64,000 bases of DNA from Crocinitomicaceae bacterium (GTDB lineage Bacteria > Bacteroidota > Bacteroidia > Flavobacteriales_D > Crocinitomicaceae): the NCBI GenBank assembly GCA_028689775.1, contig JAQVCM010000002.1:1-64000 (forward strand), given 5' to 3'. Below, one piece after another: positions 17,701-26,555 of the stretch; positions within the stretch are counted from its first letter, which is position 1, and each line of letters begins with the position of its first letter. A program made the translations under genes and the position numbers. The notes beneath the pieces are model-generated. The model was not told the origin of the DNA. It was given only the letters and a program-made list of their open reading frames with translations, and did not search any database.

Positions 17701-18772
17701 CGTTGTCTTGATATGGACCTTCAAAAAAATCAACACCAATTGCGGCTGGTTGTGCTCCGTATCCTTTAAATCCAGCATTATCACCATCAAACGCGTCCCC
17801 GTTATAGGCATACGCCAATCCGCGATTTACATCACAACCAACATAATCATCAAATGGATCGCCTAGCGCAATGTCTGTGAAAAAACCAAAATAGGTATCG
17901 TATAAGGTTTGACTTCCACGATTGATTAATTCGTAATTGTAGAACGTCATGTTGTTAACCTCATCGTTGGTAGAAAATGAAAAAGCTTGTGCCCTGATTT
18001 CCATCCCAATTGGATCTGAACCAGTTTCGGAGTGAATGTTTCCTTTATCATTCATGATCCACCAAAAATTTTCATCACCGTATAAATTTACCTCTCGATC
18101 TATCTGACATGCTTTGTCTTTTTTGATGTCATACCACGGATAATCTCCATTTTGCCAATCGTAATTTCCATCGTTATCACGGTCATAAAAAGGAGCTAAA
18201 TAATAATCTTGACCTCTTGAAATATCGCCATGTGCTGGCCATTCTTGAATTCCTTTTGGAACCGTATATCCTGGAAAATTAGTGCTTTGTGTATTGGTTC
18301 CATTCACTTGATCATAAATTCCGGCTTGATACCACGCATCAAATTCACGTACCATGTCTTGCGTGGTAGCAAAATGACGATCGTATTGTTGGCAAACATC
18401 GTTTTCAATCGTTGCAGAAACGTTGGTTAAAGGTCCTGTCCAATAATCTTGACCACTTCGATATCGAAGCGCAGCCAATTTCAATTGACCATTCACATCC
18501 GTTCCGCCCAGCCAAAGTGCAGCTGTGAAAAGAGACATGATTCCAGAGTTTTTTGGAATTTCATATTGTGAAAAATTTTGCCCTGGAACCTGCCATAAAT
18601 TTCCTGCAGTATGAACAAGTGCCCGTACATTGTTTGATTGCAAGAAGATTGACGCACTTGGCGGAGTACAATTGGCTGCTTTTGGGGTAATTGATTTCTC
18701 AACTTTACCCAAATACACTTGAGAAAAAGTGAAAAAAGGTATCAAAGAAATCCAAAGTAGAAGTAGTCTCAT
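14732..18772 (-). CDS. large secreted protein with T9SS-type C-terminal sorting domain
   Basis: About 1346 residues. The signal peptide is MRLLLLWISLIPFFTFSQ; the longest frame starts 23 residues earlier at 18841, but the ATG at 18772 begins exactly at the signal peptide. The body is rich in Gly/Asn/Asp/aromatic beta structure with acidic loops (DRDNDGNYDWQNGDYPWYD). The C-terminus begins NVVPNPYYAFSHYEKS and contains KIYNVAGKLVKTIRKD and SSGVYLIHVDVPG, the type A sorting-domain pattern, so export by the type IX system is expected. No catalytic domain recognised; a structural or surface role is possible. Confidence 0.75.
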   Translation of the reverse strand: MRLLLLWISLIPFFTFSQVYLGKVEKSITPKAANCTPPSASIFLQSNNVRALVHTAGNLWQVPGQNFSQYEIPKNSGIMSLFTAALWLGGTDVNGQLKLAALRYRSGQDYWTGPLTNVSATIENDVCQQYDRHFATTQDMVREFDAWYQAGIYDQVNGTNTQSTNFPGYTVPKGIQEWPAHGDISRGQDYYLAPFYDRDNDGNYDWQNGDYPWYDIKKDKACQIDREVNLYGDENFWWIMNDKGNIHSETGSDPIGMEIRAQAFSFSTNDEVNNMTFYNYELINRGSQTLYDTYFGFFTDIALGDPFDDYVGCDVNRGLAYAYNGDAFDGDNAGFKGYGAQPAAIGVDFFEGPYQDNDGLDNAFGIGPGMALNGVGYGDGIVDNERFGMRRFLYYVNTGGGGNQSQTDPIKGLDYYNYMRGFWKDGTPFYYGGTGHISSAGANPLVTCDFLFPGDTDPLGWGTGGVPQASWTEESAGNQPYDRRFVQSAGPFVLKPGSVNNITVGVVWARAAGGGPFASVEVLRRADDKAQALFDNCFKVLDGPYAPDLKIQELENELILMISNPINSNNATENYAELDPFIVPIDSTTDRYYRFQGYQIYQVANSTVAASDIGDMSKARLVAQCDIKDGISTLINFELDQELGISIPTLKVKGENKGIKHTFKITEDQFAAGNKTLVNFKRYYYLAVAYANNSYKKYDPNDPTALDGQKKPFLSSRKATIGEIKTLEAIPHHPSPEAGGTIQSIGYGSTPQITRLDGIGNGNRWLELTKSSLATILNTGKMANPTYEYGQGPLNVKVVDPLNLVGGYFECKFRDYSYPANSKEYINYHASDTASWTIYRYDQEGGNLLDFVNSERVILSQNEQIIPQWGISVEITQKLYHLSNEPENKAGIASAEAQRYTAPIGSSLVFKDSSKRWLTFVKDDSQYFPTNWILSGTYKAEGIDTISTSPLYRSPYLYSSEFNKDVNESYPRLVEGGMAPHGLVGYAAEFMPLAYPIGVGGFTKGDASSIRQNHGISKESSVDIVLTADQALWTRCAVIELGREAALNVGGAKAGTLRKSPSLDKNGNQIAGSTGMSWFPGYAIDVETGVRLQMAFGENSFLGSDHGSDMLWNPTSRLTDNSGRPIMGGQHPIYVFGYKIGNYNYASDCPEYTESNNWVYDQLTLANQASFKKVYNALSWVVNPLLQEGRQLLSTPVTIKMRINKEYSEYTATGRNNGKPMYSWSMDKIRTVTGSKDRLAESLKMINVVPNPYYAFSHYEKSRLDSRVKITNLPEKCTIKIYNVAGKLVKTIRKDNPLTFEDWTMKNQADIPVSSGVYLIHVDVPGVGETVVKLFIGVRAPDMQNI

Positions 18773-18859
18773 GGGTAAAAGATTTTTAAAGTACGAAAGA
18801 TAAATAAAAATTAAACATCTGAAAGATTCTCTGCTCATCAAATCAAAATTAACCTACGA

Positions 18860-18997
18860 ACCTGAGCTCGATTATCCCATCGAATTTATACCGCTGATTA
18901 TAAGATTATAATAAACTATTCAAAATCCTCTTTGTTCAGCTTTCCAATGAATGGCATCCTACTTCGTCATTTTAAATAAAAATAGCCCACTATTTTT
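18860..18997. mobile_element. MITE-like element, truncated copy C
   Basis: In reverse orientation to copy A this begins cctgagctcgattatcccatc and follows the element's right two-thirds (ccaatgaatggcatcctact, tcattttaaataaaaatag) until actatttttt, after which similarity ends and the left terminal repeat is missing. It lies between the divergent T9SS-protein and Crp/Fnr genes, immediately upstream of the latter's promoter. Confidence 0.7.
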
Positions 18998-19017
18998 CAA
19001 ATTCAATTCCGTTTAAC

Positions 19018-19025
19018 TACCTTTG
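19018..19025 (+). promoter_or_regulatory. -7 element of the Crp/Fnr gene
   Basis: TACCTTTG fits the Bacteroidota TAnnTTTG consensus 25 bp upstream of the ATG at 19051. No convincing -33 TTTG at the right distance. Confidence 0.45.
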
Positions 19026-19050
19026 AAATTCTTTCACATTCTGGTAATCT

Positions 19051-19611
19051 ATGACGCTTTCTCACTTTTTGCAAACTTTGGTTCCTTTCACTTCTGAAGA
19101 ACTTCATGACATTGTTTCTCAATTCAAAAGAGAGGAGATTGCAAAAAATACAACCCTAATTGCAGAAGGCGAAATCAGCAGACGTTTTTACTTCATGGAA
19201 AGTGGAATGGGTAGAAGTTATTACTTGAAAGAGGATGGAAAAGACATTACGCAATGGTTTTTTGGCCGCGGGAAATTCATGGCAAGCGTAGATAGTTTTT
19301 TTCAGCAAAGTCCGAGTCTCTACTTTTTAGAAACATTAGAAGATTCGGTCCTTTACTCCATCTCAAAAACAGAAATGGACCTCTTGTTTTCCAAATACCA
19401 CAAAATGGAACAACTCGGTCGTTTGGCTTCGATTGAAATGCTTACCAAAGTAACCAACAAACTGAATGCCATTCAATTCCAAACGGCTAAACAACGCTAT
19501 GAATACATGTTGGAAGAATTTCCAGACATTTCGCACCGCGTTTCACTTGGACACATTGCCTCCTATTTAGGAATGACGCAAGAAACCTTGAGTAGAATTC
19601 GAAGAAAATAG
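19051..19611 (+). CDS. Crp/Fnr family transcriptional regulator
   Basis: A 186-residue protein with an N-terminal cyclic-nucleotide-binding-like beta roll (about 25-115; EGEISRRFYFMESGMGRSYY) and a C-terminal winged helix (ISHRVSLGHIASYLGMTQET then LSRIRRK). The effector-pocket residues are not the canonical cAMP set, so the ligand is unknown; no cysteine cluster for an Fe-S sensor is present. It precedes the TolC-HlyD-permease export operon on the same strand and is a candidate regulator of it (inference from position). Confidence 0.85.
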   Translation: MTLSHFLQTLVPFTSEELHDIVSQFKREEIAKNTTLIAEGEISRRFYFMESGMGRSYYLKEDGKDITQWFFGRGKFMASVDSFFQQSPSLYFLETLEDSVLYSISKTEMDLLFSKYHKMEQLGRLASIEMLTKVTNKLNAIQFQTAKQRYEYMLEEFPDISHRVSLGHIASYLGMTQETLSRIRRK

Positions 19612-19845
19612 GGTTTTCAAAAACTGCCTTCAATTGTTAGCTTACAGATGGCAAATTACAGATTATCCGCAGCCATCACGCACAACCCATCACCGACCAC
19701 TCACCCCACATACTGCTTTCTTGCCTTCCTATAAACTGTCTGTCTTTTTTAAAAATCTGACCATCTTGATTCGTTTTTGATTTATGTCAAAGGAATAGCT
19801 CTCTTCTATTCTGAAATTTGCACTATGATATTAAAAACCAACTCC

Positions 19846-21222
19846 ATGAAAATTAGCAAAATTACGAACCTGCTGTTAATTCCACTTTTGAGTTTTATTT
19901 CATTTTCCAGTTTTTCACAAGAACTGGATCCGTACCTTCAAGAATTGATTGGTAAAGGATTGAATAAAAGTCAAAAGGTTAAAATCAACGGCATCGAGCA
20001 ACAACAAGCCGTTCTAGATCAACGATTTGCAAAAGCTACTTTTATTCCAAAAGTAACACTCAACGGAAGTTATACCCGTTTGAATGACGACATTACCTTT
20101 GATCAAAGCACGCAAGATCTTTTAAAAGCAACTCAAAAACTGCTGATAAAAGAAGCCGTTGGATTGCCTTTCAATTATCAACTTCCTGCAGGAACGCCCT
20201 TGAGAGAGGCTCCAAATTTACAAGACAAAAATATTTTCAAATCTTCTGTCGATGTCGATTGGGTTTTATTCAGCGGCATGCAGGTTTCAAACGCTGTGAA
20301 TGCAAGTAAGCACAAAGAATCATCTCATCGATACATCGGTTTGGCAGAGCAAGATCAAATTGCCTTGAAAATCATTGCCGTTTACGACCAATTGGCCTTG
20401 GTTTATGCTTCTGAAAAAGTATTGAATACAACAGAAGATTACTTGAACGAACAAGAAATCTATGTTCGAAAAGCAATTCAAAATGGATTAACAACGCCAA
20501 TCGGCAGAAAGAAAATTGAATTGGCGCAACAGCAATTAGCAGGAAGAAAACTAGAATTTCAAAATAACAAAACAATTTTGATTGAGCAGTTGTATCAACT
20601 GACCGGAGAAAGTAGAGAACAATTGCGAATGACGCTTCCTAAATTAAAAATCATCGGACTAAACACGCAAATAGATGCTCAAAAAAGAAACGAGATCAAA
20701 GCTCTGGAAGAAGCAGAACAAGCAACTATCTACAAAGCAAAAATGGAGAAAAGCAATTTCATTCCGAAGGTTGCTGTCAAAGGTCACTATGAATTTATCG
20801 AGGACAACTTGTCGCTTTTAGATCCGATTTGGTACGTTGGTGTTGGCGTGAAATGGAATATTTTTGACGGAAATCAAACCCGTTTGAAAGCAAAGAAAAC
20901 AGAACTTGAAAGTCAGATTTTCCAAGAACGAATTGAAGAAGCCGAAGAAATGATTTCCTTGAGTATCATCCACGCCCAGCTGAATTACGAGTCCAAGATG
21001 CAAGCGATACAAGTCATCGCAAAAGAAATCGAATTGGCTCAAGAGACGTATGACATGGTGAATCAACAATATAAAAACAATTTGGCTACGCTCAACGAAG
21101 TATTAGAAGCCATGACGGATGTTGAAAAAGCGAACTTTAATTTCCAGCAAGCCATCTTCAATCAGCGGAGAGCAACGACCGATTTACTTCACGCAAAAGG
21201 AAAATTAGCTTATACCAATTAA
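19846..21222 (+). CDS. TolC family outer-membrane efflux protein
   Basis: About 458 residues from the ATG at 19846, which begins a good signal peptide (MKISKITNLLLIPLLSFISF); in-frame upstream ATGs at 19777 and 19825 only add residues before it. The two-fold repeat of long coiled-coil helices (AKATFIPKVTLNGSY and KSNFIPKVAVKGHYEF mark the starts of the halves) is the TolC/OEP architecture. It forms the trimeric outer-membrane channel of a tripartite pump with the adaptor and permease encoded next. Confidence 0.87.
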   Translation: MKISKITNLLLIPLLSFISFSSFSQELDPYLQELIGKGLNKSQKVKINGIEQQQAVLDQRFAKATFIPKVTLNGSYTRLNDDITFDQSTQDLLKATQKLLIKEAVGLPFNYQLPAGTPLREAPNLQDKNIFKSSVDVDWVLFSGMQVSNAVNASKHKESSHRYIGLAEQDQIALKIIAVYDQLALVYASEKVLNTTEDYLNEQEIYVRKAIQNGLTTPIGRKKIELAQQQLAGRKLEFQNNKTILIEQLYQLTGESREQLRMTLPKLKIIGLNTQIDAQKRNEIKALEEAEQATIYKAKMEKSNFIPKVAVKGHYEFIEDNLSLLDPIWYVGVGVKWNIFDGNQTRLKAKKTELESQIFQERIEEAEEMISLSIIHAQLNYESKMQAIQVIAKEIELAQETYDMVNQQYKNNLATLNEVLEAMTDVEKANFNFQQAIFNQRRATTDLLHAKGKLAYTN

Positions 21223-21248
21223 TCAAAACGCAAAATAAATTATTACCC

Positions 21249-22211
21249 ATGAAAACATTAAAAATATTCTTCATCAGCAGCATTGTTTTATTCAACTTAA
21301 CGGCTTGTAGTGACCAAGAAAAAATTACTCCAAATCGAGGAAAAGTAAAATTTGAAACCATCTCCATCAGCAGTAAATTGGGTGGTCGAGTTGCAAAAAT
21401 TTACGTTGAAGAAGGTCAGGAAGTGAAACAAGGAGATACGTTAGCATTTATTAATATTCCAGAAGTGAGTGCCAAAATGATGCAAGCAGACGGAGCGATT
21501 ATGGCGGCACAAGGTCAGTTGGAAATGGCAAATAACGGTGCAACTAGCGAACAAATGAATCAAATTGATCAAAGTTTGAATGCTGCAAAAGCACAATTGG
21601 AATTTGCGCAAGAATCTTTCAAAAGAATCAACGGAATGTACCAAGACTCCTTGGTTAGCCAACAACAATACGACGAAGTAAAAATGAAACTCACCATGGC
21701 GAAAGCACAAGTGGATGCCACGCAGGCAAAGAAACAAGAAGTTGCCAAAGGAACTCGTTTTGAACAAATTAGTCAAGCAAAAGGTCAACTGAATCGTGCT
21801 CTGGGAGCCAAAGAAGAAGTGATCGTTGCTTCGGATGAAAAATACCTCATCGCACCGTGCGACATGTTGATTGAAACCATCAGTTTGAAAGAAGGAGAAT
21901 TGCTAACGCCTGGATATGTTTTAGTAAATGGATATCAGAAAAACAGTATTTATTTCCGCTTTACGATTCCAGAATCTAAAATATATGATTTCAAAGTCAA
22001 CCAAGAATTGACCATCCAAAATCCATATACCCAAGAAGCATACAAAGCAAAAATCACGGCGATCAAACAATTGGCTCATTATGCGGATATCACCAGCACT
22101 TCTCCGTTGTATGAATTGGACGAATCGATTTATGAATTGAAAGTAGTTCCTATTTCCAATGCTTCAAATCGTCCATTTTACCTGAATAGTACTGTACTTA
22201 TTAAACAATAA
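21249..22211 (+). CDS. HlyD-family periplasmic adaptor (membrane fusion protein), lipoprotein
   Basis: 320 residues. The lipoprotein signal ends LFNLTACS. The biotinyl-lipoyl half motif (GRVAKIYVEEGQEVKQGDTL, about 38-57) is followed by a long alpha hairpin (about 70-180) and the second lipoyl half (LIAPCDMLIETISLKEGELL), then a beta-barrel domain. It bridges the inner-membrane permease and the TolC channel. It lies 26 bp after the TolC gene and 4 bp before the permease gene: one operon. Confidence 0.87.
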   Translation: MKTLKIFFISSIVLFNLTACSDQEKITPNRGKVKFETISISSKLGGRVAKIYVEEGQEVKQGDTLAFINIPEVSAKMMQADGAIMAAQGQLEMANNGATSEQMNQIDQSLNAAKAQLEFAQESFKRINGMYQDSLVSQQQYDEVKMKLTMAKAQVDATQAKKQEVAKGTRFEQISQAKGQLNRALGAKEEVIVASDEKYLIAPCDMLIETISLKEGELLTPGYVLVNGYQKNSIYFRFTIPESKIYDFKVNQELTIQNPYTQEAYKAKITAIKQLAHYADITSTSPLYELDESIYELKVVPISNASNRPFYLNSTVLIKQ

Positions 22212-22215
22212 TCTC

Positions 22216-23394
22216 ATGCGCAAATTTTTAAAATTACTTCGAGTAGAGTTTAAACGAATTTTTTCAAACAACGTCTTGGTTGCCATCTTTTTTGGGGCAC
22301 CGATTCTCTATGGTTTTCTATTTGGATACGTGTATCAGCAAGGAAAAGTGATTGATTTACCGATTGTGATTGTCGACCAAAATAGAAGTCCTTTGACCGA
22401 TAAAATCATTGATGCATTTCAAGATAACGAAGGATTGTTGGTCAAAGACGTTCGCTATACTGCTGGAAACATTGTCAAAGAAATGCCGCTGGAACAATAT
22501 GCCGCTGTGGTTACTTTTCCAAGCGATTTTGAAGCACAAATCTTGCAGAAAAAGCACCCAGAAGTACGTGTTGATTTAAACATGGCAAACATTCTAAATG
22601 CCAATACTGCCAGCAAACACATTCAAACAGTGTTGATGACGATGAACGCAGGAATTGAAATCTCAGGACTTCAAAAACAAGGAATGAACGCTGAACAAGC
22701 AGCAGCATCGTATGAGAGCTTTAATATCAATTTCAACAAATTGTACAATTCTACCGGAAATTACGTGACTTTCATGTTACCTGGAATGTTGGCTGGTATC
22801 ATGCAACAAATCATTTTTTTAGCGATGGCATTGGTTTTTGCACGTGATTTTGAAGACGGTTACTTCGGAACTTTAGTTGGTCAAAGTAAATCCTCCTTGT
22901 ATCACATTTTGCTGAAATCAACCCCATTTTTATTGATGTTGCCAGTGATGTGGATTGGAGTTAGTTTATTCCTCCCCTATTTCAGTATTGATGCTTCTAT
23001 CTTTAATCTACCGATGTTGGTTTTAGCAACCTTGCTTACGTTAGCCTCCATGGCAATTGGAATGTTGTTTTCAATCGCGCTTCCAAATCAATTAAAAGCA
23101 ACTGAACTGTTGATGGTTATTTCCACACCGGCATTTATTTTAAGTGGTTTCACGTGGCCAACGATGGCAATTCCAGCAGCAATTACCAATGTTTCACAGT
23201 TCATTCCGCTGACACAATTTTTGGCTGGATTTAGAAAAATTGCTTTTTACGGCGGAGATTTAGCTTCTGTTCAATCAGAAATCGGAATGTTGATTTTGAT
23301 CACAGCAATAGCATTTCTTACGATGGTAATTTTGTTGCAAGTGAAAATTTATCTGTTTGGGAAAAAGAATAAAAACTTGCTTGCGAAGGAGTAA
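22216..23394 (+). CDS. ABC-2 type transporter permease (no ATPase gene nearby)
   Basis: 392 residues: one N-terminal membrane helix (FSNNVLVAIFFGAPILYGFL), a large periplasmic domain (about 40-180, PIVIVDQNRSPLTDKIIDAF), then five helices in the C-terminal half with the ABC-2 signature around FILSGFTWPTMAIPAAITNV. This is the YhhJ/YbhR-type topology. Homologous operons normally include a nucleotide-binding subunit and often a second permease; neither is present here, so an ATPase must be supplied from elsewhere or the pump works differently. Substrate unknown. Confidence 0.82.
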   Translation: MRKFLKLLRVEFKRIFSNNVLVAIFFGAPILYGFLFGYVYQQGKVIDLPIVIVDQNRSPLTDKIIDAFQDNEGLLVKDVRYTAGNIVKEMPLEQYAAVVTFPSDFEAQILQKKHPEVRVDLNMANILNANTASKHIQTVLMTMNAGIEISGLQKQGMNAEQAAASYESFNINFNKLYNSTGNYVTFMLPGMLAGIMQQIIFLAMALVFARDFEDGYFGTLVGQSKSSLYHILLKSTPFLLMLPVMWIGVSLFLPYFSIDASIFNLPMLVLATLLTLASMAIGMLFSIALPNQLKATELLMVISTPAFILSGFTWPTMAIPAAITNVSQFIPLTQFLAGFRKIAFYGGDLASVQSEIGMLILITAIAFLTMVILLQVKIYLFGKKNKNLLAKE

Positions 23395-23593
23395 AGTTCC
23401 TAAAATAAAGATGCATTTTAGACGCTCAATTAGCAGATTTACTTCAAGTGTTAAAGAACTATGAAGGCGTCGTGCGTTAACAAAATCTTAATTTTTAGTC
23501 AAGACTCATCCAAATTTAAGCTAAAAAAAGTATCTTAGTAGCATAAAAAATAGAAGGGCTTAAAAACAAGTCTAAAAATATAATTCTTATTAC

Positions 23594-24916
23594 ATGGATT
23601 CAGAGAAGAAATCACCCATTGAAAAATTAACACATCCACTACAAAGTTTTATTAGTCAAGAAAAATCCGGCGGAATTGTGCTTGGGATAAGTGTAATCTT
23701 GGCAATGGTGCTCGCAAACTCTGGATTATCAGAACATTATTTCAACTTCTTCAAACACGAAATCGGATTTCTTTTTGATGGTAAACCTTTTTTAAATTAC
23801 AGCATTCACCACTGGATTAACGATGGATTGATGTCTATCTTCTTCTTTGTAGTTGGTCTAGAGCTGAAAAGAGAAATTGTTGGTGGAGAATTATCCAGTC
23901 CACGAAAAGCTTTGTTACCAATTGCTGCAGCAATTGGTGGAATGGTTGTTCCGGCTTCCATCTATTTATTGCTCAACTCTTCGGGAGAAGTGCACCACGG
24001 ATGGGGAATTCCGATGGCAACCGACATTGCGTTCGCTTTAGGTGTTTTATTCTTACTTGGTAAGAAAGTTCCTTTGTCTTTAAAGATTTTCTTAACAGCT
24101 TTGGCAATTGTAGATGACTTGGGTGCTGTTTTAGTCATTGCATTCTTTTACACTTCAGATATTTCCATGATGAGTTTGGCCATTGGCTTGAGCTTCGTTT
24201 TGGTGATGTATGCAGGAAATAAATTAGGCGTAAGAAGTATTTTATTCTATGCTATTTTCGGAATCTTAGGTGTTTGGACAGCGTTCTTACTTTCGGGTGT
24301 TCACGCAACAATCGCCGCTGTACTTGCCGCATTTACCATCCCCGCCGATGTGAAAATAAAAGAGAATAAATACATCCAACAAATTCAGATTTACTTAGCG
24401 CGCTTTAAAGCTGCCGATCCAAACGATAAAATCCCAACGGTAACAGATGAGCAACTGCATATCCTGGAAGACATGAAGAAAGACACGAATGCAGCAATTC
24501 CACCGCTACAACGTTTGGAACATGCAATGCACCCTATGGTTACCTTTTTAATCATTCCAATTTTCGCACTCGCAAATGCTGGTATTTCGTTGGATATCGA
24601 TGTAGATGAACTGTTTAGCACCAACATCGCTTTGGGCGTTGGACTTGGACTGTTAGTAGGTAAAGTCGTTGGTGTTGTAGGATTTACACTTTTATTGGTT
24701 AAACTGAAAGTAGCACCATTTCCAGAAGGAATGAATGTAAAAAACTTATTTGGTCTTGGACTCCTTGCATCGATTGGATTTACGATGTCTTTATTCGTAA
24801 CCTCACTCGCCTTCACACACGAAGAATACATGGTTCAAGCGAAAGTTGGAATTTTCGTTGCCTCGATTATCGGAGGAGTTTTAGGATACATGTTGCTGAA
24901 GAAAACCCTGAAATAA
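23594..24916 (+). CDS. nhaA: Na+/H+ antiporter NhaA
   Basis: 440 residues, slightly longer than the ~390 of the E. coli protein because of a cytosolic insertion (about 255-300, KIKENKYIQQIQIYLARFKA). The conserved core is intact: MATDIAFALG (about 141-150), the ion-binding pair in AIVDDLGAV (Asp174-Asp175), FFVVGLELKREIVGGEL near residue 84-100, and a C-terminal GLLASIGFTMSLFV. It exchanges cytosolic Na+ for H+ across the inner membrane for pH and sodium homeostasis. Single gene. Confidence 0.93.
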   Translation: MDSEKKSPIEKLTHPLQSFISQEKSGGIVLGISVILAMVLANSGLSEHYFNFFKHEIGFLFDGKPFLNYSIHHWINDGLMSIFFFVVGLELKREIVGGELSSPRKALLPIAAAIGGMVVPASIYLLLNSSGEVHHGWGIPMATDIAFALGVLFLLGKKVPLSLKIFLTALAIVDDLGAVLVIAFFYTSDISMMSLAIGLSFVLVMYAGNKLGVRSILFYAIFGILGVWTAFLLSGVHATIAAVLAAFTIPADVKIKENKYIQQIQIYLARFKAADPNDKIPTVTDEQLHILEDMKKDTNAAIPPLQRLEHAMHPMVTFLIIPIFALANAGISLDIDVDELFSTNIALGVGLGLLVGKVVGVVGFTLLLVKLKVAPFPEGMNVKNLFGLGLLASIGFTMSLFVTSLAFTHEEYMVQAKVGIFVASIIGGVLGYMLLKKTLK

Positions 24917-24980
24917 GATTGGGGATTTAGAGAGAAATTGTCCTTAATTAAAAAAGATTCCGATCAGAATCGAAACTGGA

Positions 24981-25110
24981 AAATTGCAACAATCTTTTCA
25001 ATTGGAATGCGGCTTTAGCCCATTCAATGCAAGAAATGAAAGTCAAGTTGGCTTTAGCGAAAAAAGTTACTAGGCACAATTGTATGAGAGAAATTCTCCT
25101 TAATTAAAAG
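24981..25110. repeat. dispersed repeat, caattggaatg/ggctttagcc family, copy 1
   Basis: Begins aaattgcaacaatcttttca, then attggaatgcggctttagcc, cattcaatg, a caagttggctttagcg segment and gagagaaattctccttaatt. The same ~125-bp unit recurs at 25340-25466. The ggctttagcc/cattcaattggaatg vocabulary is shared with the 418-bp tandem repeats at 36.7-37.6 kb. Non-coding; behaves like REP-type extragenic repeats. Confidence 0.6.
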
Positions 25111-25159
25111 GAATTTCTTTAGAAACAAACAAAAATAACTGCATCGCATTCGCTCAATA

Positions 25160-25300
25160 AAAAGATTCCTCCAGAATCGAAACTGAAAAAGTTTCGTTCC
25201 TGTTCGGAAAGACGATTCGTGTGGTATATAGCAAATTTTCAAAAGCTAAGCTTTTGAAAATTTGACACCAAGATCATCATCCTGTCTTTCCGAAAAAGTC
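25160..25300. repeat. cggaaagac-family hairpin element, copy 2
   Basis: Related to 7788-7930: gattcctccagaatcgaaac, gtttcgttcctgttcggaaa, gacgattcgtgtggtatata, then a perfect local palindrome caaattttcaaaagcttagc-type (aaattttcaaaagctaagct, pairing with agcttttgaaaattt at 25240-25255) and cctgtctttccgaaa. Non-coding. Confidence 0.5.
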
Positions 25301-25339
25301 CCAGAAGAAGAAATCTTTTTGATTTTCCAACAAACTAAA

Positions 25340-25466
25340 AAATTGCAACAATCTTTTCAATTGGAATGCGGCTTCAGCCCATTCAATGGAAGAAATGAAA
25401 AGTTAAGTTGGTTTTAGCCAAAAAATTACCAGATCAAATTGTAAGAAAGAAGTTCTCCTAAATTCA
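25340..25466. repeat. dispersed repeat, caattggaatg family, copy 2
   Basis: A direct copy of the unit at 24981-25110, with gcggcttcagcccattcaat instead of ggctttagcc and a diverged right end. Together with the element between them, these fill the whole NhaA-TonB gap of about 557 bp, in which no gene is visible. Confidence 0.6.
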
Positions 25467-25473
25467 AAGTCAA

Positions 25474-26406
25474 TTACGGAACGAATCGATACGTAATCGT
25501 TCCTTCTTGATTATCAGCTGCAGATGGGTTAAATCTTGACTTTTTAGCATAGGCTTCGGCTTGTTGTATCAAGCATGGATTTAATCCAGAAACATCATTA
25601 ATTACTTTGGCATAAACCACATTTCCATTGGTATTTACCCGAATTCTAACAACAACTTCTCCCGCCATTCCCTGTCCACAGGTATATCCTGGATTTCTAA
25701 CGTTCCAAATGTCATTGTTGTGAGGCGTTCTTCCGTCCAATACGTAATTCACCATGGTTTTACCTTTCGAAGCTGTAGATCCGCCAGCGTTGGCTTTTTG
25801 AGCATCCGATGCCGCTTGAGCTTGGCGTTTTTTTTCTTCTCTGTTCTTCCGATTTTCTTCAGCCTCTTGGCGAATTTTTTCGCGTTCTTGATTTCCTTTG
25901 GCATCCGCAAAAAGTTCTTTTTCAAAATCCAAAACACCTTGAGCGCCTGAATTTACTTTCTTCGGTTTTTCCGCAGGAGATTTGGTTCCTTCATCCGCTT
26001 TGCGCGTGTTTGATTCACGCACCTCATCTTGTGCTTGACGTGCTTCTCTTGGCGCACCAGAACCATCTTTGCCGCTTAACTTGTAATTAGCGGGTAAGGT
26101 TTCCATTTGCTCGATTGGTGGAGCATTGATGGTCAGCATAAACGTGTCTGTCTTGGGAATATCTGCCTGAATTGCATTGGAACCAAATCCTCTCTCAACA
26201 CCAACATACAATCCTAAAATTAGCAGGAAAGCCACTAAAATAGAAGCAAGAATAAGGTTATACGTTTTTTGAAGAAAGTAAGCACCATACTTTGAATTTC
26301 GGGCTTTGTTAACATCAATCGATAGCTGCTTGGTGTCCTTGGATGTAAAATAATCGTAGAGACTAATCGCAAGTGTAAGGAAGATAATAACGCCTATAGC
26401 AATCAT
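25474..26406 (-). CDS. TonB-family energy transducer-like protein
   Basis: 310 residues. A first hydrophobic segment (about 3-19) and a second (about 50-72, LILASILVAFLLILGLYVGV) flank a short loop. Then comes a charged linker rich in Glu/Lys/Arg/Gln (EKIRQEAEENRKNREEKKRQ), and a C-terminal TonB-like domain (EVVVRIRVNTNGNVVYAKVI ... KSRFNPSAADNQEGTITYRF). It is expected to span the periplasm and contact outer-membrane receptors. The two-helix N-terminus differs from classical TonB, and no ExbB/ExbD genes are adjacent. It may instead be a TonB-domain protein of another system. Confidence 0.75.
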   Translation of the reverse strand: MIAIGVIIFLTLAISLYDYFTSKDTKQLSIDVNKARNSKYGAYFLQKTYNLILASILVAFLLILGLYVGVERGFGSNAIQADIPKTDTFMLTINAPPIEQMETLPANYKLSGKDGSGAPREARQAQDEVRESNTRKADEGTKSPAEKPKKVNSGAQGVLDFEKELFADAKGNQEREKIRQEAEENRKNREEKKRQAQAASDAQKANAGGSTASKGKTMVNYVLDGRTPHNNDIWNVRNPGYTCGQGMAGEVVVRIRVNTNGNVVYAKVINDVSGLNPCLIQQAEAYAKKSRFNPSAADNQEGTITYRFVP

Positions 26407-26555
26407 AGCTTATTTTTAAAATCAGGAGAAACAGAGTTCAAAAATAGACATAATCAATTGTTGAAAAACATGTTTAAAAGCAAAAATTCACTTTATTTGT
26501 TAAAATAAAAGTGCAAAGAGCAAAACAAAAAACAAGGATTTTGCTTCTAAAGTAC

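Noticed and set aside
14999-18702. Several 60-99-codon frames opposite the large T9SS-type gene
   Set aside because: They lie antisense or out of frame within a continuous 1.3k-codon gene with clear domain content; they are shadows.
23411-23479. Short frames after the permease gene (one reading LDAQLADLLQVLKNYEG)
   Set aside because: About 20 codons with a stop upstream and no start; possibly an old coding fragment but too short to support.
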